48,032 bases of DNA, taken from the NCBI GenBank assembly GCA_017617235.1, contig JAFZWQ010000046.1, forward strand, positions 1-48,032, in the 5' to 3' direction. Below the pieces are notes generated by a model. The model saw nothing but the letters and a program-made list of their open reading frames with translations, did no database searches and had not been told where the DNA came from. This document shows positions 23,821 to 32,607 of the stretch, one piece after another. The stretch's first letter is position 1, and the number at the start of each line of letters is the position of its first letter. A program made the translations under genes and the position numbers. This stretch comes from Bacteroidaceae bacterium. GTDB lineage: Bacteria; Bacteroidota; Bacteroidia; Bacteroidales; Bacteroidaceae.

Positions 23821-25284
23821 ATGAAGATAGGATTCGACAACGAAAAGTACCTGAAGATTCAGAGCGAGCACATTCGCGAGCGCATCGCACAGTTCGACGG
23901 CAAGTTGTACCTGGAGCTGGGTGGCAAATTGTTCGACGACCACCACGCCAGCCGCGTGCTGCCCGGGTTCAAGCCCGACTCGAAGCTGCGCATGTTCGGT
24001 CAGCTGAGAGACCAGCTGGAGATAGTAATCGTGATTAGTGCCGAAGACATAGAGAAGAACAAGATTCGTGCCGACCTGGGTATCACCTACGACGAGGACG
24101 TACTGCGTCTGCGCGAGGAGTTCATGCAGCGCCAGTTCATGGTGGGCAGCGTGGTGATTACGCACTACAGCGGACAGCACGCAGCAGACCAGTTCCGCCA
24201 TCGTCTTGAAAGAATGGGCATAAAGTCGTATGTACATTATATAATAGACGGATATCCCCACAATGTGGACCTGATTGCCAGCGACGAAGGGTTTGGCAAG
24301 AACGATTATGTGGAAACCACGCGTCCGCTGGTCATCGTAACGGCTCCGGGCCCAGGCAGCGGCAAGATGGCAACGTGCCTCAGTCAGCTGTACAACGAGA
24401 ACAAACGCGGCATTCGTGCCGGATATGCCAAGTTCGAAACGTTCCCCGTGTGGAACCTGCCCCTGAAGCACCCTGTGAACATCGCCTACGAGGCAGCCAC
24501 AGCCGACCTGAACGATGTGAACATGATAGACCCCTTCCACCTGGAGGCCTACGGCAAGACGGCTGTGAACTACAACCGCGACATAGAAATCTTCCCCGTG
24601 CTGAACGCCCTGTTCGAAGGCATCTATGGCGAGAATCCCTACAAGTCGCCCACAGACATGGGTGTGAACATGGTGGGCTTCTGCATCTCGGACGACGACG
24701 CATGCAGCGAGGCATCGAAACAGGAAATCATCCGCCGTTACTATGCTGCCACCAACAAACTGGCAGAGGGAGCCGACAACGAGAAGGAGGTGAGCAAGAT
24801 TCGCCTGCTGTTCAACCAGGCAAAAATCAGCACAGCCTATCGCAGGGTAACCACAGCCGCCTATGAACGTAAGATAGAGACGGGACATTCGTCGTCTGCC
24901 ATAGAGTTGGAGGACGGAACCATCATTACCGCCAAATCCTCGCCATTGCTGGGTTGCAGCGCTGCCCTGCTGCTGAACGCCACCAAGCATCTGGCTGAGA
25001 TTGACCACGAATTGAAACTGATTCCGCAGAGCATCATAGAGCCCGTGCAGAAGACAAAGACGGAATATCTGGGTGCCCTGAACCCCCGTCTGCATACCGA
25101 CGAGGTGCTGGTGGCACTGAGCGTTCTGTCGCAGGACGATGCAAACTGCCGCAAGGCGCTGGAGCAGTTACCTAAGCTGCGTGATTGTCAGGTGCATTCG
25201 ACAGTGCTGCTGAGCGAGGTGGACCGTAAGATATTCAAGAAACTGGGATGCGGACTGACCTGCGATCCCGTGAAAAAGAAATAG
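23821..25284 (+). CDS. DUF1846 family protein with P-loop-like motif
   Basis: Cytoplasmic protein of 487 residues that reads as a full-length member of the DUF1846 family, whose function is not established. It has no signal peptide or membrane helix. A segment VIVTAPGPGSGKMAT (residues 171-185) resembles a Walker A loop. The flanking regions (FDGKLYLELGGKLFDDHHASRVLPGF; TDMGVNMVGFCISDD) are strongly conserved-looking. It is first in a long rightward unit, with the S9 peptidase starting 5 bp after its stop, and is served by two tandem promoters. ATP-dependent chemistry is an inference from the loop only. Confidence 0.85.
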   Translation: MKIGFDNEKYLKIQSEHIRERIAQFDGKLYLELGGKLFDDHHASRVLPGFKPDSKLRMFGQLRDQLEIVIVISAEDIEKNKIRADLGITYDEDVLRLREEFMQRQFMVGSVVITHYSGQHAADQFRHRLERMGIKSYVHYIIDGYPHNVDLIASDEGFGKNDYVETTRPLVIVTAPGPGSGKMATCLSQLYNENKRGIRAGYAKFETFPVWNLPLKHPVNIAYEAATADLNDVNMIDPFHLEAYGKTAVNYNRDIEIFPVLNALFEGIYGENPYKSPTDMGVNMVGFCISDDDACSEASKQEIIRRYYAATNKLAEGADNEKEVSKIRLLFNQAKISTAYRRVTTAAYERKIETGHSSSAIELEDGTIITAKSSPLLGCSAALLLNATKHLAEIDHELKLIPQSIIEPVQKTKTEYLGALNPRLHTDEVLVALSVLSQDDANCRKALEQLPKLRDCQVHSTVLLSEVDRKIFKKLGCGLTCDPVKKK

Positions 25285-25289
25285 AAGCC

Positions 25290-27494
25290 ATGAAAAAACA
25301 TTTATTGAATTACGCATTTTGCATTGTAATTTGTGCATTAGCAGTTAGCATTATGGCATCCTGTACAAAGCAAAAGGAAGACATCATCACACGCAGCGAC
25401 ATTCAGCTGGAAAGCGACGTAATGACACCCGAAGCCCTGTGGGCGATGGGACGCATAGGCAGCTACAGCGTTTCGCCCAACGGCGAGAAGGTGGCCTATC
25501 AGGTGAGCTACTACAGCGTGGAACAGAACCGCAGCAATGCCGTCATCTACGTTCGTCCGGTAAGTTGTGACTCAACCGCAACAGACGAGGTTATGCTGGG
25601 TTTGGGAAGCGACCCCGTATGGCTCAGCGACGACAAACTGGCCTTTGCATCGAAAGGCGAGGTTTGGACGATGGATATAAAGGCAAATGGCAAAGGGCTA
25701 AAGGCTAAAGGACGCAAACAGCTGACGAAGACCGAAGGCAATGTAGAGGGATTCCTGTTCTCGCCCGACCAGAAGCGGATTATCCTCATCAAGCAGGTGC
25801 CCTTCCACGATATCATTCAGGAGAATCCCAGCGACCTGCCCAAGGCTACGGGCCGGCTGGTTACAGACCTGATGTATCGCCATTGGGATCACTATGTGGA
25901 GAGTATCCCCCACCCCTTCGTGCTGGACTTGGAGACAGGCGAGGAGAAAGACATCCTTGAGGGACAGCCCTTCGAATGCCCCATGGAGCCCTTCGGCGGC
26001 ATCGAGCAGCTGGCTTGGAGCACCGACTCGAAACAGATTGCCTATACCTGTCGCACAAAGACGGGACTGGCCTACAGCATCAGTACGGACAGCGACATAT
26101 TCCTATATAATATAGAAAGCGGTGAGATACAGAACCTGTGCAAGGGCGATTTCGATATGAAGACCCTGGGCGACGTTAATCCCACCAAGACGCTGGCCAA
26201 CCAGACGGTGAACCAAGCGGGTAAGTCGGGGGATTTGGATCTGCAGGTGGGTTACGACCAGAACCCCAAGTTCTCACCCGACGGACGTTATCTCGCTTGG
26301 ACATCAATGGAGCGCGATGGCTACGAGGCCGACCGCTTGCGTTTGTGTATCTACGACCTGAAGGAAAATACAAAGACCTACGTTACTGAGAGTTTCGACT
26401 CAAATGTCGATGACTATTGCTGGGCACCTGATTCAAAGACTTTATATTATATAGGTGTATGGCACGCAACTGAGAACCTCTACAAGACCAACCTGCAAGG
26501 CGAGGTAAAGCAGCTGACCAACGACTGGGCCGACTTTGGCTCTTTGCAGATGCTCAACGACAAGCAACTGCTTATGGAGCGTCACTCTTATGTAGCACCT
26601 GCCGACCTCTACGTTGTGACTCCAGGCGATACTATTGCCGATACAAAACTGGCACAGATTACCGAGGTCAACAAGGAAATTCTCGACCAGTTGGGCAAGC
26701 CCTCTGTCGAGCAGTATTGGGTGCCCACTACCGATGGCAAGGAGATGCTCACATGGGTGATTCTGCCTCCTCACTTCGACCCATCGAAGAAATATCCCAC
26801 CCTGCTGTTCTGCGAAGGCGGACCGCAGAGTCCCGTGAGCCAGTTCTGGAGCTATCGTTGGAACTTCTTCATCATGGCTTCGCAGGGCTACGTCATCGTG
26901 GCTCCTAACCGTCGCGGACTGCCCGGTTTCGGTCAGGAATGGCTGGAGGAAATCTCTGGTGACTGGACGGGGCAATGTATGCAAGACTACCTGTCGGCCA
27001 TCGACTTTGCTTGTGACGAACTGCCGTATGTTGACCGCGACCGTCTGGGTGCTGTAGGTGCATCGTTCGGTGGTTTCTCGGTTTACTATCTGGCTGGACA
27101 CCACGAGGGACGCTTCAAATGCTTCATCGCCCACGACGGAGCCTTCAATCTCGAGGCTATGTACACCGAAACGGAAGAGAACTGGTTCAGCAACTGGGAA
27201 TACGACGATGCCCCATGGAACAAAGACCAGACGGCTCGTGCCAAGAAGACCTACGAGAACTCTCCCCATCGCTTTGTGGACCAGTGGGATACACCTATCC
27301 TATGCATTCACGGTGAGAAGGACTATCGCATCAATGCCACACAAGGCATGAGTGCCTTCAATGCAGCCCGCATGCGAGGCATAGAGGCACAGCTGCTCAT
27401 CTTCCCCGACGAGAACCATTGGGTGCTGAAGCCCCAAAACGGTGTACTGTGGCAGCGCACCTACTTCAACTGGCTGGCTCGCTGGCTAAAATAA
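25290..27494 (+). CDS. S9-family prolyl-oligopeptidase-like lipoprotein (dipeptidyl peptidase type)
   Basis: Exported serine peptidase of 734 residues. A lipoprotein signal ends in IMASC, with Cys27 or so as the lipidated residue. A beta-propeller region follows (WD/PD40-like strands such as LFSPDQKRI and FSPDGRYLAWTS), then an alpha/beta hydrolase domain with Ser592 (GASFGGFS), Asp678 (HGEKDY) and His710 (DENHW). It probably removes dipeptides or cleaves oligopeptides in the periplasm or at the cell surface. ATG 25290 is preferred over an upstream in-frame start inside DUF1846. An exact 7-bp-period array at 25679-25713 encodes the surface-type insert KANGKGLKAKG. It is followed by an MFSD1-like transporter. 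Confidence 0.93.
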   Translation: MKKHLLNYAFCIVICALAVSIMASCTKQKEDIITRSDIQLESDVMTPEALWAMGRIGSYSVSPNGEKVAYQVSYYSVEQNRSNAVIYVRPVSCDSTATDEVMLGLGSDPVWLSDDKLAFASKGEVWTMDIKANGKGLKAKGRKQLTKTEGNVEGFLFSPDQKRIILIKQVPFHDIIQENPSDLPKATGRLVTDLMYRHWDHYVESIPHPFVLDLETGEEKDILEGQPFECPMEPFGGIEQLAWSTDSKQIAYTCRTKTGLAYSISTDSDIFLYNIESGEIQNLCKGDFDMKTLGDVNPTKTLANQTVNQAGKSGDLDLQVGYDQNPKFSPDGRYLAWTSMERDGYEADRLRLCIYDLKENTKTYVTESFDSNVDDYCWAPDSKTLYYIGVWHATENLYKTNLQGEVKQLTNDWADFGSLQMLNDKQLLMERHSYVAPADLYVVTPGDTIADTKLAQITEVNKEILDQLGKPSVEQYWVPTTDGKEMLTWVILPPHFDPSKKYPTLLFCEGGPQSPVSQFWSYRWNFFIMASQGYVIVAPNRRGLPGFGQEWLEEISGDWTGQCMQDYLSAIDFACDELPYVDRDRLGAVGASFGGFSVYYLAGHHEGRFKCFIAHDGAFNLEAMYTETEENWFSNWEYDDAPWNKDQTARAKKTYENSPHRFVDQWDTPILCIHGEKDYRINATQGMSAFNAARMRGIEAQLLIFPDENHWVLKPQNGVLWQRTYFNWLARWLK
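25679..25713. repeat. 7-bp tandem array inside the S9 peptidase gene
   Basis: Five units, AAAGGCA, AATGGCA, AAGGGCT, AAAGGCT and AAAGGAC, in frame with no stop. They match the units of 1352-1393 and (inverted) 1421-1448. Confidence 0.9.
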
Positions 27495-27497
27495 CCC

Positions 27498-27520
27498 ATA
27501 TGGCACATTAGGCTCATAAT
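27498..27520. repeat. 9-bp repeat (ATATGGCAC/ATTAGGCTC)
   Basis: Two and a half units of the ATATGGCCT family start four bases after the S9 peptidase stop codon. Confidence 0.5.
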
Positions 27521-27534
27521 TAAAACTAAAAATA

Positions 27535-28950
27535 ATGTCAGAAACAATTGCAAAAAGAATGAACGACAGCGCAGCGATGCGTTGGACAGTACTGGTGCTG
27601 ATTGCCTCGACCATGTTCTTCGGATACATGTTTGTCGATGTGATGTCCCCCATACAGGCACTGGTGGAGAATGAAAGAGGATGGACACCCGATATCTTCG
27701 GCACCTATGCCGCTTCGGAATACATCTTGAATGTGTTTGGCTTCCTGATCCTGGCCGGCATCATCCTGGACAAGATGGGTGTACGCTTTACGGGTGTACT
27801 CTCGGCTTCCATGATGTTCATCGGTGCAGCCATCAAGTATGTGGGAATCACCAAGTGGTTCCAGGCGACGGGAATGGCTGAGTGGCTGAATTCGTGGTGG
27901 GTAAGTCTGCCCGCATCGGCAAAGATGGCTTCGCTGGGATTCATGATATTCGGCTGTGGATGTGAAATGGCAGGAACCACCGTATCGAAGGCCATTGCCA
28001 AGTGGTTCAAAGGAAAGGAAATGGCTCTGGCCATGGGACTGGAAATGGCTATTGCCCGTGTGGGTGTACTTGCCATCTTCAGCATCAGCCCCATCATTGC
28101 CGCAAAGATGGGTAGCGTGGTGGCTCCCGTAGGATTCTGCACCGTGCTGTTGCTGATTGGTCTGATTACCTTCTCGGTATTCACCGTATTCGACCGCAAG
28201 TTCGACAAGGAGGAAGGTGTGACTTCCGAAGAGCACGACCCCGAAGAGGAGTTCAAGTTCAGCGACATCCTCACGATTTTCCGCAGTCAGGTGTTCTGGA
28301 TTGTGGCCCTGCTGTGCGTACTCTACTACAGCGCCATCTTCCCCTTCCAGCGTTACGGTGCCAACATGCTGCAGTGTAACCTGGACGGCATTACACCAGA
28401 GGCCGCTGCCAACATCTTCCGCTGGTTCCCCATCGGTGCTGCTGCCATAACCCCGTTCCTGGGCAACTTCCTGGACCGCAGGGGTAAGGGTGCAACGATG
28501 CTGATATTCGGTTCGCTGTTGCTGATTTGCTGTCATCTGGTATTTGCCTTTGTATTGCCGGAGACGAAGAGTTCGTTGTTGGCATTCAGCACCATCGTGC
28601 TGCTGGGTATCAGCTTCGCATTGGTTCCCGCTGCTCTGTGGCCCAGTGTTCCCAAGATTATCGACGAAAAGGTTCTGGGCAGCGCATACTGCCTGATATT
28701 CTGGGTGCAGAACATCGGTCTGTGCTTCGTTCCCAAGATTATCGGAAACCTGCTGGCCAGCACCAATGCCGACAATCCTGCCGTAATTGCTGCGAAGGAA
28801 GCCGGTGCCGAATTCATTCCTTATAACTACACCGTGCCCCTGGTGGTATTTGCCGGATTCGGTGTACTGGCCCTGTTCTTCGCCCTGTACCTGAAGGCAC
28901 TGGACAAGAAGAAGGGTTACGGACTGGAGCAGCCCAACATCAAGAACTAA
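27535..28950 (+). CDS. MFS transporter resembling MFSD1 (candidate dipeptide carrier)
   Basis: Inner-membrane major-facilitator protein of 471 residues with about twelve helices. Segments resemble the eukaryotic MFSD1 family: AKWFKGKEMALAMGLEMAIAR near residue 160, LCVLYYSAIFPFQRYGA near 262, and ALWPSVPKI near 364 followed by GSAYCLIFWVQNIGL. MFSD1 is a lysosomal dipeptide carrier, so dipeptide uptake is a reasonable guess. It follows the S9 peptidase by 40 bp in the same direction, which supports a shared peptide-scavenging job. The substrate is inferred, not shown; a sugar or organic-acid substrate remains possible. Confidence 0.85.
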   Translation: MSETIAKRMNDSAAMRWTVLVLIASTMFFGYMFVDVMSPIQALVENERGWTPDIFGTYAASEYILNVFGFLILAGIILDKMGVRFTGVLSASMMFIGAAIKYVGITKWFQATGMAEWLNSWWVSLPASAKMASLGFMIFGCGCEMAGTTVSKAIAKWFKGKEMALAMGLEMAIARVGVLAIFSISPIIAAKMGSVVAPVGFCTVLLLIGLITFSVFTVFDRKFDKEEGVTSEEHDPEEEFKFSDILTIFRSQVFWIVALLCVLYYSAIFPFQRYGANMLQCNLDGITPEAAANIFRWFPIGAAAITPFLGNFLDRRGKGATMLIFGSLLLICCHLVFAFVLPETKSSLLAFSTIVLLGISFALVPAALWPSVPKIIDEKVLGSAYCLIFWVQNIGLCFVPKIIGNLLASTNADNPAVIAAKEAGAEFIPYNYTVPLVVFAGFGVLALFFALYLKALDKKKGYGLEQPNIKN

Positions 28951-28985
28951 CGTAAGTATAATCCATTAAGACAAAACATATTACC

Positions 28986-29750
28986 ATGCAGCGTTCCATC
29001 GTCATTATACCGACGTACAACGAGAAAGAGAACATAGAAAACATCATCCGCGCCGTAACCTCGCTGGAAGAGGGATTCAACATACTCGTCATCGACGACG
29101 GCTCGCCAGACGGCACTGCCGACATTGTGAAGGGATTGATGGCGGATGAATTCAAGGACCGCCTGTTCATTGTAGAGCGCAGCGGAAAGCTGGGATTGGG
29201 AACCGCCTATATTCGTGGCTTCCAGTGGGCTATCGAGAACAAGTACGATTTCGTATTCGAGATGGATGCCGACTTCAGTCATGCCCCCAGCGACCTGCCC
29301 CGATTGTTGGCAGCCTGCAAGGACGAAGGCTTCGATGTGGCCATCGGCAGCCGCTATGTAACAGGTGTCAATGTCGTGAACTGGCCCATGGGACGCGTGC
29401 TGATGTCGTATTTCGCTTCGAAGTACGTACGTATGGTAACGGGCCTGAACATCCACGATACCACAGCGGGATTCGTATGCTATCGACGCGAAGTGCTGGA
29501 GACGCTGGAACTGGATAAAATCAAGTTCAAAGGCTATGCCTTCCAGATAGAGATGAAGTTCACCGCCTATAAGTGCGGATTCAAGATTAAGGAGGTGCCC
29601 GTAGTCTTCGTGAACCGCGAACTGGGTACCAGCAAGATGTCGGGAGGAATCTTCTCGGAAGCCCTATTCGGCGTCATGCGACTCCGCTGGGACGGTTGGT
29701 TCAGGAAGTACCCAAAGAGAATTGAAAGTAGTGAAAACACTCATTCATAA
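28986..29750 (+). CDS. Polyprenol monophosphomannose synthase (GT2)
   Basis: Family 2 glycosyltransferase of 254 residues, close to the catalytic domain of dolichol/polyprenol-phosphate mannose synthases. The nucleotide-sugar site shows PTYNEKENIENII (residues 9-21), VIDDGSPDGTADIV near 36 and EMDADFSHAP near 91. The family's QIEMKFTAYKCGFKIKEVPVVF and SKMSGGI follow near residue 186 and 219. No C-terminal membrane domain is present. The product would supply lipid-linked mannose for periplasmic glycosylation, which Bacteroidales use for O-glycoproteins. Its 3' end overlaps the dihydroorotase start by 20 bp. Confidence 0.92.
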   Translation: MQRSIVIIPTYNEKENIENIIRAVTSLEEGFNILVIDDGSPDGTADIVKGLMADEFKDRLFIVERSGKLGLGTAYIRGFQWAIENKYDFVFEMDADFSHAPSDLPRLLAACKDEGFDVAIGSRYVTGVNVVNWPMGRVLMSYFASKYVRMVTGLNIHDTTAGFVCYRREVLETLELDKIKFKGYAFQIEMKFTAYKCGFKIKEVPVVFVNRELGTSKMSGGIFSEALFGVMRLRWDGWFRKYPKRIESSENTHS

Positions 29751-31044
29751 TGCACGGATAGTTAACGAAGGACGGCAATTCAAAGGTGCCGTCCTTATCG
29801 AAGATGACCGTATTGTCGAAGTCTTCGAGGGCGATTCCTGTATTTTCAATTTTCAAAATTCTATCGATGCCGAAGGCTCGATGCTCCTCCCCGGAGTTAT
29901 CGACACCCACGTACATTTCCGTGAACCGGGAATGACGCACAAGGCCGATATCCAGCACGAGAGTCGTGCGGCATTGGCAGGCGGCGTAACGTCTGTAATA
30001 GACATGCCGAATGTGAATCCTCCCACCACCACTATGGAACGTTGGCAGGAACGCATGGCGCTGGGAGCCAGCGAAAGCCGCGTGAACTACGCCTACTACC
30101 TTGGTGCCACGAACGACTTCTCTGGTTTCAAGTTTCAAGTTCCAATTCCTATCAAACTGTTTATGGGGAGTTCTACAGGCAACATGCTTGTGGATAAACG
30201 CGAAGCATTGTTGCGCGTCTTCCAATTCGCGGCACAAAACGACCTGCTGATTGTGGCACACTGCGAAGATACCCCACGCATCAATGAACGCATGCAGGAA
30301 GCCAAGCAGTTATGGGGTGATGACCCATCAGTGGAACATCATCCGTGGATACGTGATGAGGAGGCCTGCTATCGTTCGTCGGCACTGGCTGCAGAGATGG
30401 CAAGGAAAACAGGCGCGCAGTTGCATCTTGCCCACATCACAACGGCACGGGAGTTGGATTTGTTGGGTGGAAATGTGACAGGCGAGGTTTGTGTGCCACA
30501 CCTGTTGTTCTGCGACGAGGACTACTCCACCCTGGGTACTCGCATCAAGTGTAATCCAGCCATCAAAAGCCGTAAGGACCGCGATGCGCTACGTCTGGCT
30601 TTGGCAGATGGAAAACTGCAGACCGTAGGCACAGACCATGCCCCACATCTACTCTCCGAGAAAGAAGGAGGTTGCGCCCATGCCGTATCGGGAATGCCGA
30701 TGGTACAATTCTCGCTGGTTTCCATGTTGGGACTTGCAGACGAAGGCATAATCTCCATAGAACGTATGGTAGATGCCATGTGTCATCAGCCTGCCACACG
30801 TTTCGGCATTACGGAACGCGGATTCATCCGTCCGGGCTACAAGGCAGACCTGGTTTTGGTGAAGCCAGAGACATGGACGCTGCAGACAAACGATATACAA
30901 AGTAAATGCGGATGGAGTCCGTTGGAGGGGCACACCTTCCACTGGCGTGTACAACAGACGTTCCTGAACGGATGTCTGGCCTACGACAAGGGCAACATCC
31001 ACGACGACCTACGTGGCGAACCGCTAAACTTCGAACGGAAATGA
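29731..31044 (+). CDS. pyrC: Dihydroorotase
   Basis: Zinc amidohydrolase of pyrimidine biosynthesis (carbamoyl-aspartate to dihydroorotate), 437 residues, class I type. Metal ligands: His60 and His62 in DTHVHFREPG, His in AHCED, His in LAHITT, and Asp in GTDHAPH. The start is taken as GTG 29731 (MKTLIHNARIVNEG); an in-frame TTG at 29722 is possible. Both lie inside the upstream gene. Two unusual inserts are encoded by 7-bp-period repeats: CIFNFQNS (29843-29863) and SGFKFQVP (30126-30153). Its stop overlaps the next start as ATGA. Confidence 0.95.
   Translation: MKTLIHNARIVNEGRQFKGAVLIEDDRIVEVFEGDSCIFNFQNSIDAEGSMLLPGVIDTHVHFREPGMTHKADIQHESRAALAGGVTSVIDMPNVNPPTTTMERWQERMALGASESRVNYAYYLGATNDFSGFKFQVPIPIKLFMGSSTGNMLVDKREALLRVFQFAAQNDLLIVAHCEDTPRINERMQEAKQLWGDDPSVEHHPWIRDEEACYRSSALAAEMARKTGAQLHLAHITTARELDLLGGNVTGEVCVPHLLFCDEDYSTLGTRIKCNPAIKSRKDRDALRLALADGKLQTVGTDHAPHLLSEKEGGCAHAVSGMPMVQFSLVSMLGLADEGIISIERMVDAMCHQPATRFGITERGFIRPGYKADLVLVKPETWTLQTNDIQSKCGWSPLEGHTFHWRVQQTFLNGCLAYDKGNIHDDLRGEPLNFERK
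29843..29863. repeat. 7-bp repeat inside pyrC (TTTTCAA)
   Basis: TTTTCAA, TTTTCAA and AATTCTA in a row, A/T-rich against a GC-richer gene. They encode the segment CIFNFQNS just before the metal site. Confidence 0.6.
30126..30153. repeat. 7-bp repeat inside pyrC (TTTCAAG)
   Basis: TTTCAAG, TTTCAAG, TTCCAAT and TCCTATC in a row. They encode FKFQVPI in a segment of pyrC that in homologues is a variable loop. Confidence 0.65.
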
Positions 31045-31850
31045 TACAGTTGCTGAACTATCCATTGCACGAGGTGGTGCCCTACATCAATTGGGCATAC
31101 TTCTACCACGCTTGGAGAACAACAGCTGAGCAGTCACCCGAACTGATGGACGATGCACGTCAGTTGCTCGATGAAATGGATAGCCGCTTCCAGACCCACG
31201 CTATAGTTGGATTGTTCGAAGCCAACAGCGACGGCGACGATATTTTGATACAGGATAAGCGTCTGCCCATGCTTCGTCAGCAACACGGGAAAGAGTGCCT
31301 GTGCTGGGCGGATTTCGTTCGTCCCAAAGACTCAAGACAGACAGATACCATAGGACTGTTTGCCTCGTCGGTTGACGAAGGGATGGAGCAATCCTTTCCC
31401 CAAGACGAATACCGCCACATGCTATCCCAAACGCTGGCAGACCGACTGGCAGAAGCCACAGCAGAACGGATGCACGAAGAGGTGCGACGAAACATCTGGG
31501 GCTATGCTGTGGACGAGCGATTCAGTACAGAAGATTTGTTTAAAGAGAAATACATAGGTCGCAGACCTGCAGTCGGTTATCCATCTTTGCCCGACCAAAG
31601 CTTGAACTTCCTCATCGACGAGATATTGGACCTGAAACGTGTCGGAATCCGACTGACAGAAAGTGGTGCCATGCGCCCTCACGCCTCCACCAGCGGACTT
31701 CTGTTCGCACATCCCAAGGCACGACACTTTGCCATTGGACAAATAGGCGAAGACCAACTTCAGGACTATGCCCAACGGCGAGGACTTCCTATAGAGGGCC
31801 TGCGCAAATTCCTCGTCGCCAACCTACAACTCGCAACTCCTAATTCGTAA
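31041..31850 (+). CDS. Stand-alone MetH reactivation (AdoMet-binding) domain protein
   Basis: Resembles the C-terminal activation domain of cobalamin-dependent methionine synthase, here as its own 269-residue protein. The marks are INWAYFYHAW (16-25), the AdoMet-contact motif RPAVGYPSLPD (175-185), and LTESGAMRPHASTSGLLFAHP (205-225) with FAIGQIGEDQL. It would use AdoMet and a reductant to restore inactive cob(II)alamin on a MetH lacking this domain; that MetH must be encoded elsewhere. It overlaps pyrC by 4 bp (ATGA). Its last residues (LQLATPNS) are made by a 7-bp repeat array. Domain call is strong; partner is inferred. Confidence 0.88.
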   Translation: MIQLLNYPLHEVVPYINWAYFYHAWRTTAEQSPELMDDARQLLDEMDSRFQTHAIVGLFEANSDGDDILIQDKRLPMLRQQHGKECLCWADFVRPKDSRQTDTIGLFASSVDEGMEQSFPQDEYRHMLSQTLADRLAEATAERMHEEVRRNIWGYAVDERFSTEDLFKEKYIGRRPAVGYPSLPDQSLNFLIDEILDLKRVGIRLTESGAMRPHASTSGLLFAHPKARHFAIGQIGEDQLQDYAQRRGLPIEGLRKFLVANLQLATPNS

Positions 31851-31865
31851 CTATTAACTCTAAAC
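31824..31865. repeat. 7-bp tandem array over a stop codon (TCGTAAC family)
   Basis: Six units: CTACAAC, TCGCAAC, TCCTAAT, TCGTAAC, TATTAAC and TCTAAAC. They span the last codons of the MetH-activation gene, its stop, and the gap up to one base before the plsC ATG at 31867. Confidence 0.85.
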
Positions 31866-31866
31866 T

Positions 31867-32604
31867 ATGATAATACTCTATCGCATCTATCAGATTTTCA
31901 TTGCTGCCCCGCTGCTGCTCCTCATCACAGCATTGACGGCAATCGTTACAACCATCGGCAGCACATTGGGTTCTGCCCATTTCTGGGGTTACTGGCCCGG
32001 ACACATCTGGGGACGTTGGTTCATGCGTATCCTTTTCCTACCTGTACACGTAGAAGGATACGAGAACATCGACAGCAAGACGTCCTACGTCTTCGTTGCC
32101 AACCATCAGGGTTCGTTCGACATTTTCCTCATCTACGGATATCTGAACCGCAACTTCAAGTGGATGATGAAGCAAGCCTTGCGCAAAACGCCTCTCGTAG
32201 GAAAGGCATGCGAAGCGGCTGGACACATCTTCGTGAACAAAAGCGGACCAAAGGCCATACAGCAGACCCATGACAGGGCTCGTGCCGTATTACAGAACGG
32301 AACATCGCTGATGGTATTCCCCGAAGGCGAACGTACGCTGACGGGAAAGATGGGCCCCTTCTTCCGTGGTGCCTACCAGTTGGCCGATGAATTGCAGATG
32401 CCGGTAGTTCCCATCACACTGAATGGTCCCTATCGTGTGCTGAGTAGAAAACGTGGTCCCATCAACTTCGTCTATTGGCACAGGCTTTCCATGACGATAC
32501 ACAAGCCCATACCCCCAATTGGCAAAGGTCCAGAGAACATCAAGCACGCCATGGAGTTGTCGCGCGAAGCCATTGCCTCGAGTTTGGAAGAGGAATTGGG
32601 ATAA
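31867..32604 (+). CDS. plsC: 1-acyl-sn-glycerol-3-phosphate acyltransferase
   Basis: Membrane acyltransferase of 245 residues that makes phosphatidic acid from lysophosphatidic acid. One N-terminal membrane helix (about 10-32) precedes the PlsC domain with the catalytic NHQGSFD (Asn79, His80, Asp85) and the glycerol-phosphate site FPEGER (151-156). It is the last gene of the DUF1846 unit, with 16 bp between it and the upstream gene, all repeat. It ends 3 bp from the oppositely oriented FMN-binding gene. Confidence 0.95.
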   Translation: MIILYRIYQIFIAAPLLLLITALTAIVTTIGSTLGSAHFWGYWPGHIWGRWFMRILFLPVHVEGYENIDSKTSYVFVANHQGSFDIFLIYGYLNRNFKWMMKQALRKTPLVGKACEAAGHIFVNKSGPKAIQQTHDRARAVLQNGTSLMVFPEGERTLTGKMGPFFRGAYQLADELQMPVVPITLNGPYRVLSRKRGPINFVYWHRLSMTIHKPIPPIGKGPENIKHAMELSREAIASSLEEELG

Positions 32605-32607
32605 ATC

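Noticed and set aside
30906-31040. Longer N-terminus for the MetH-activation protein, starting inside pyrC
   Set aside because: The added residues are an out-of-frame reading of pyrC; ATG 31041 overlaps the pyrC stop as ATGA, and the activation-domain similarity starts soon after it.
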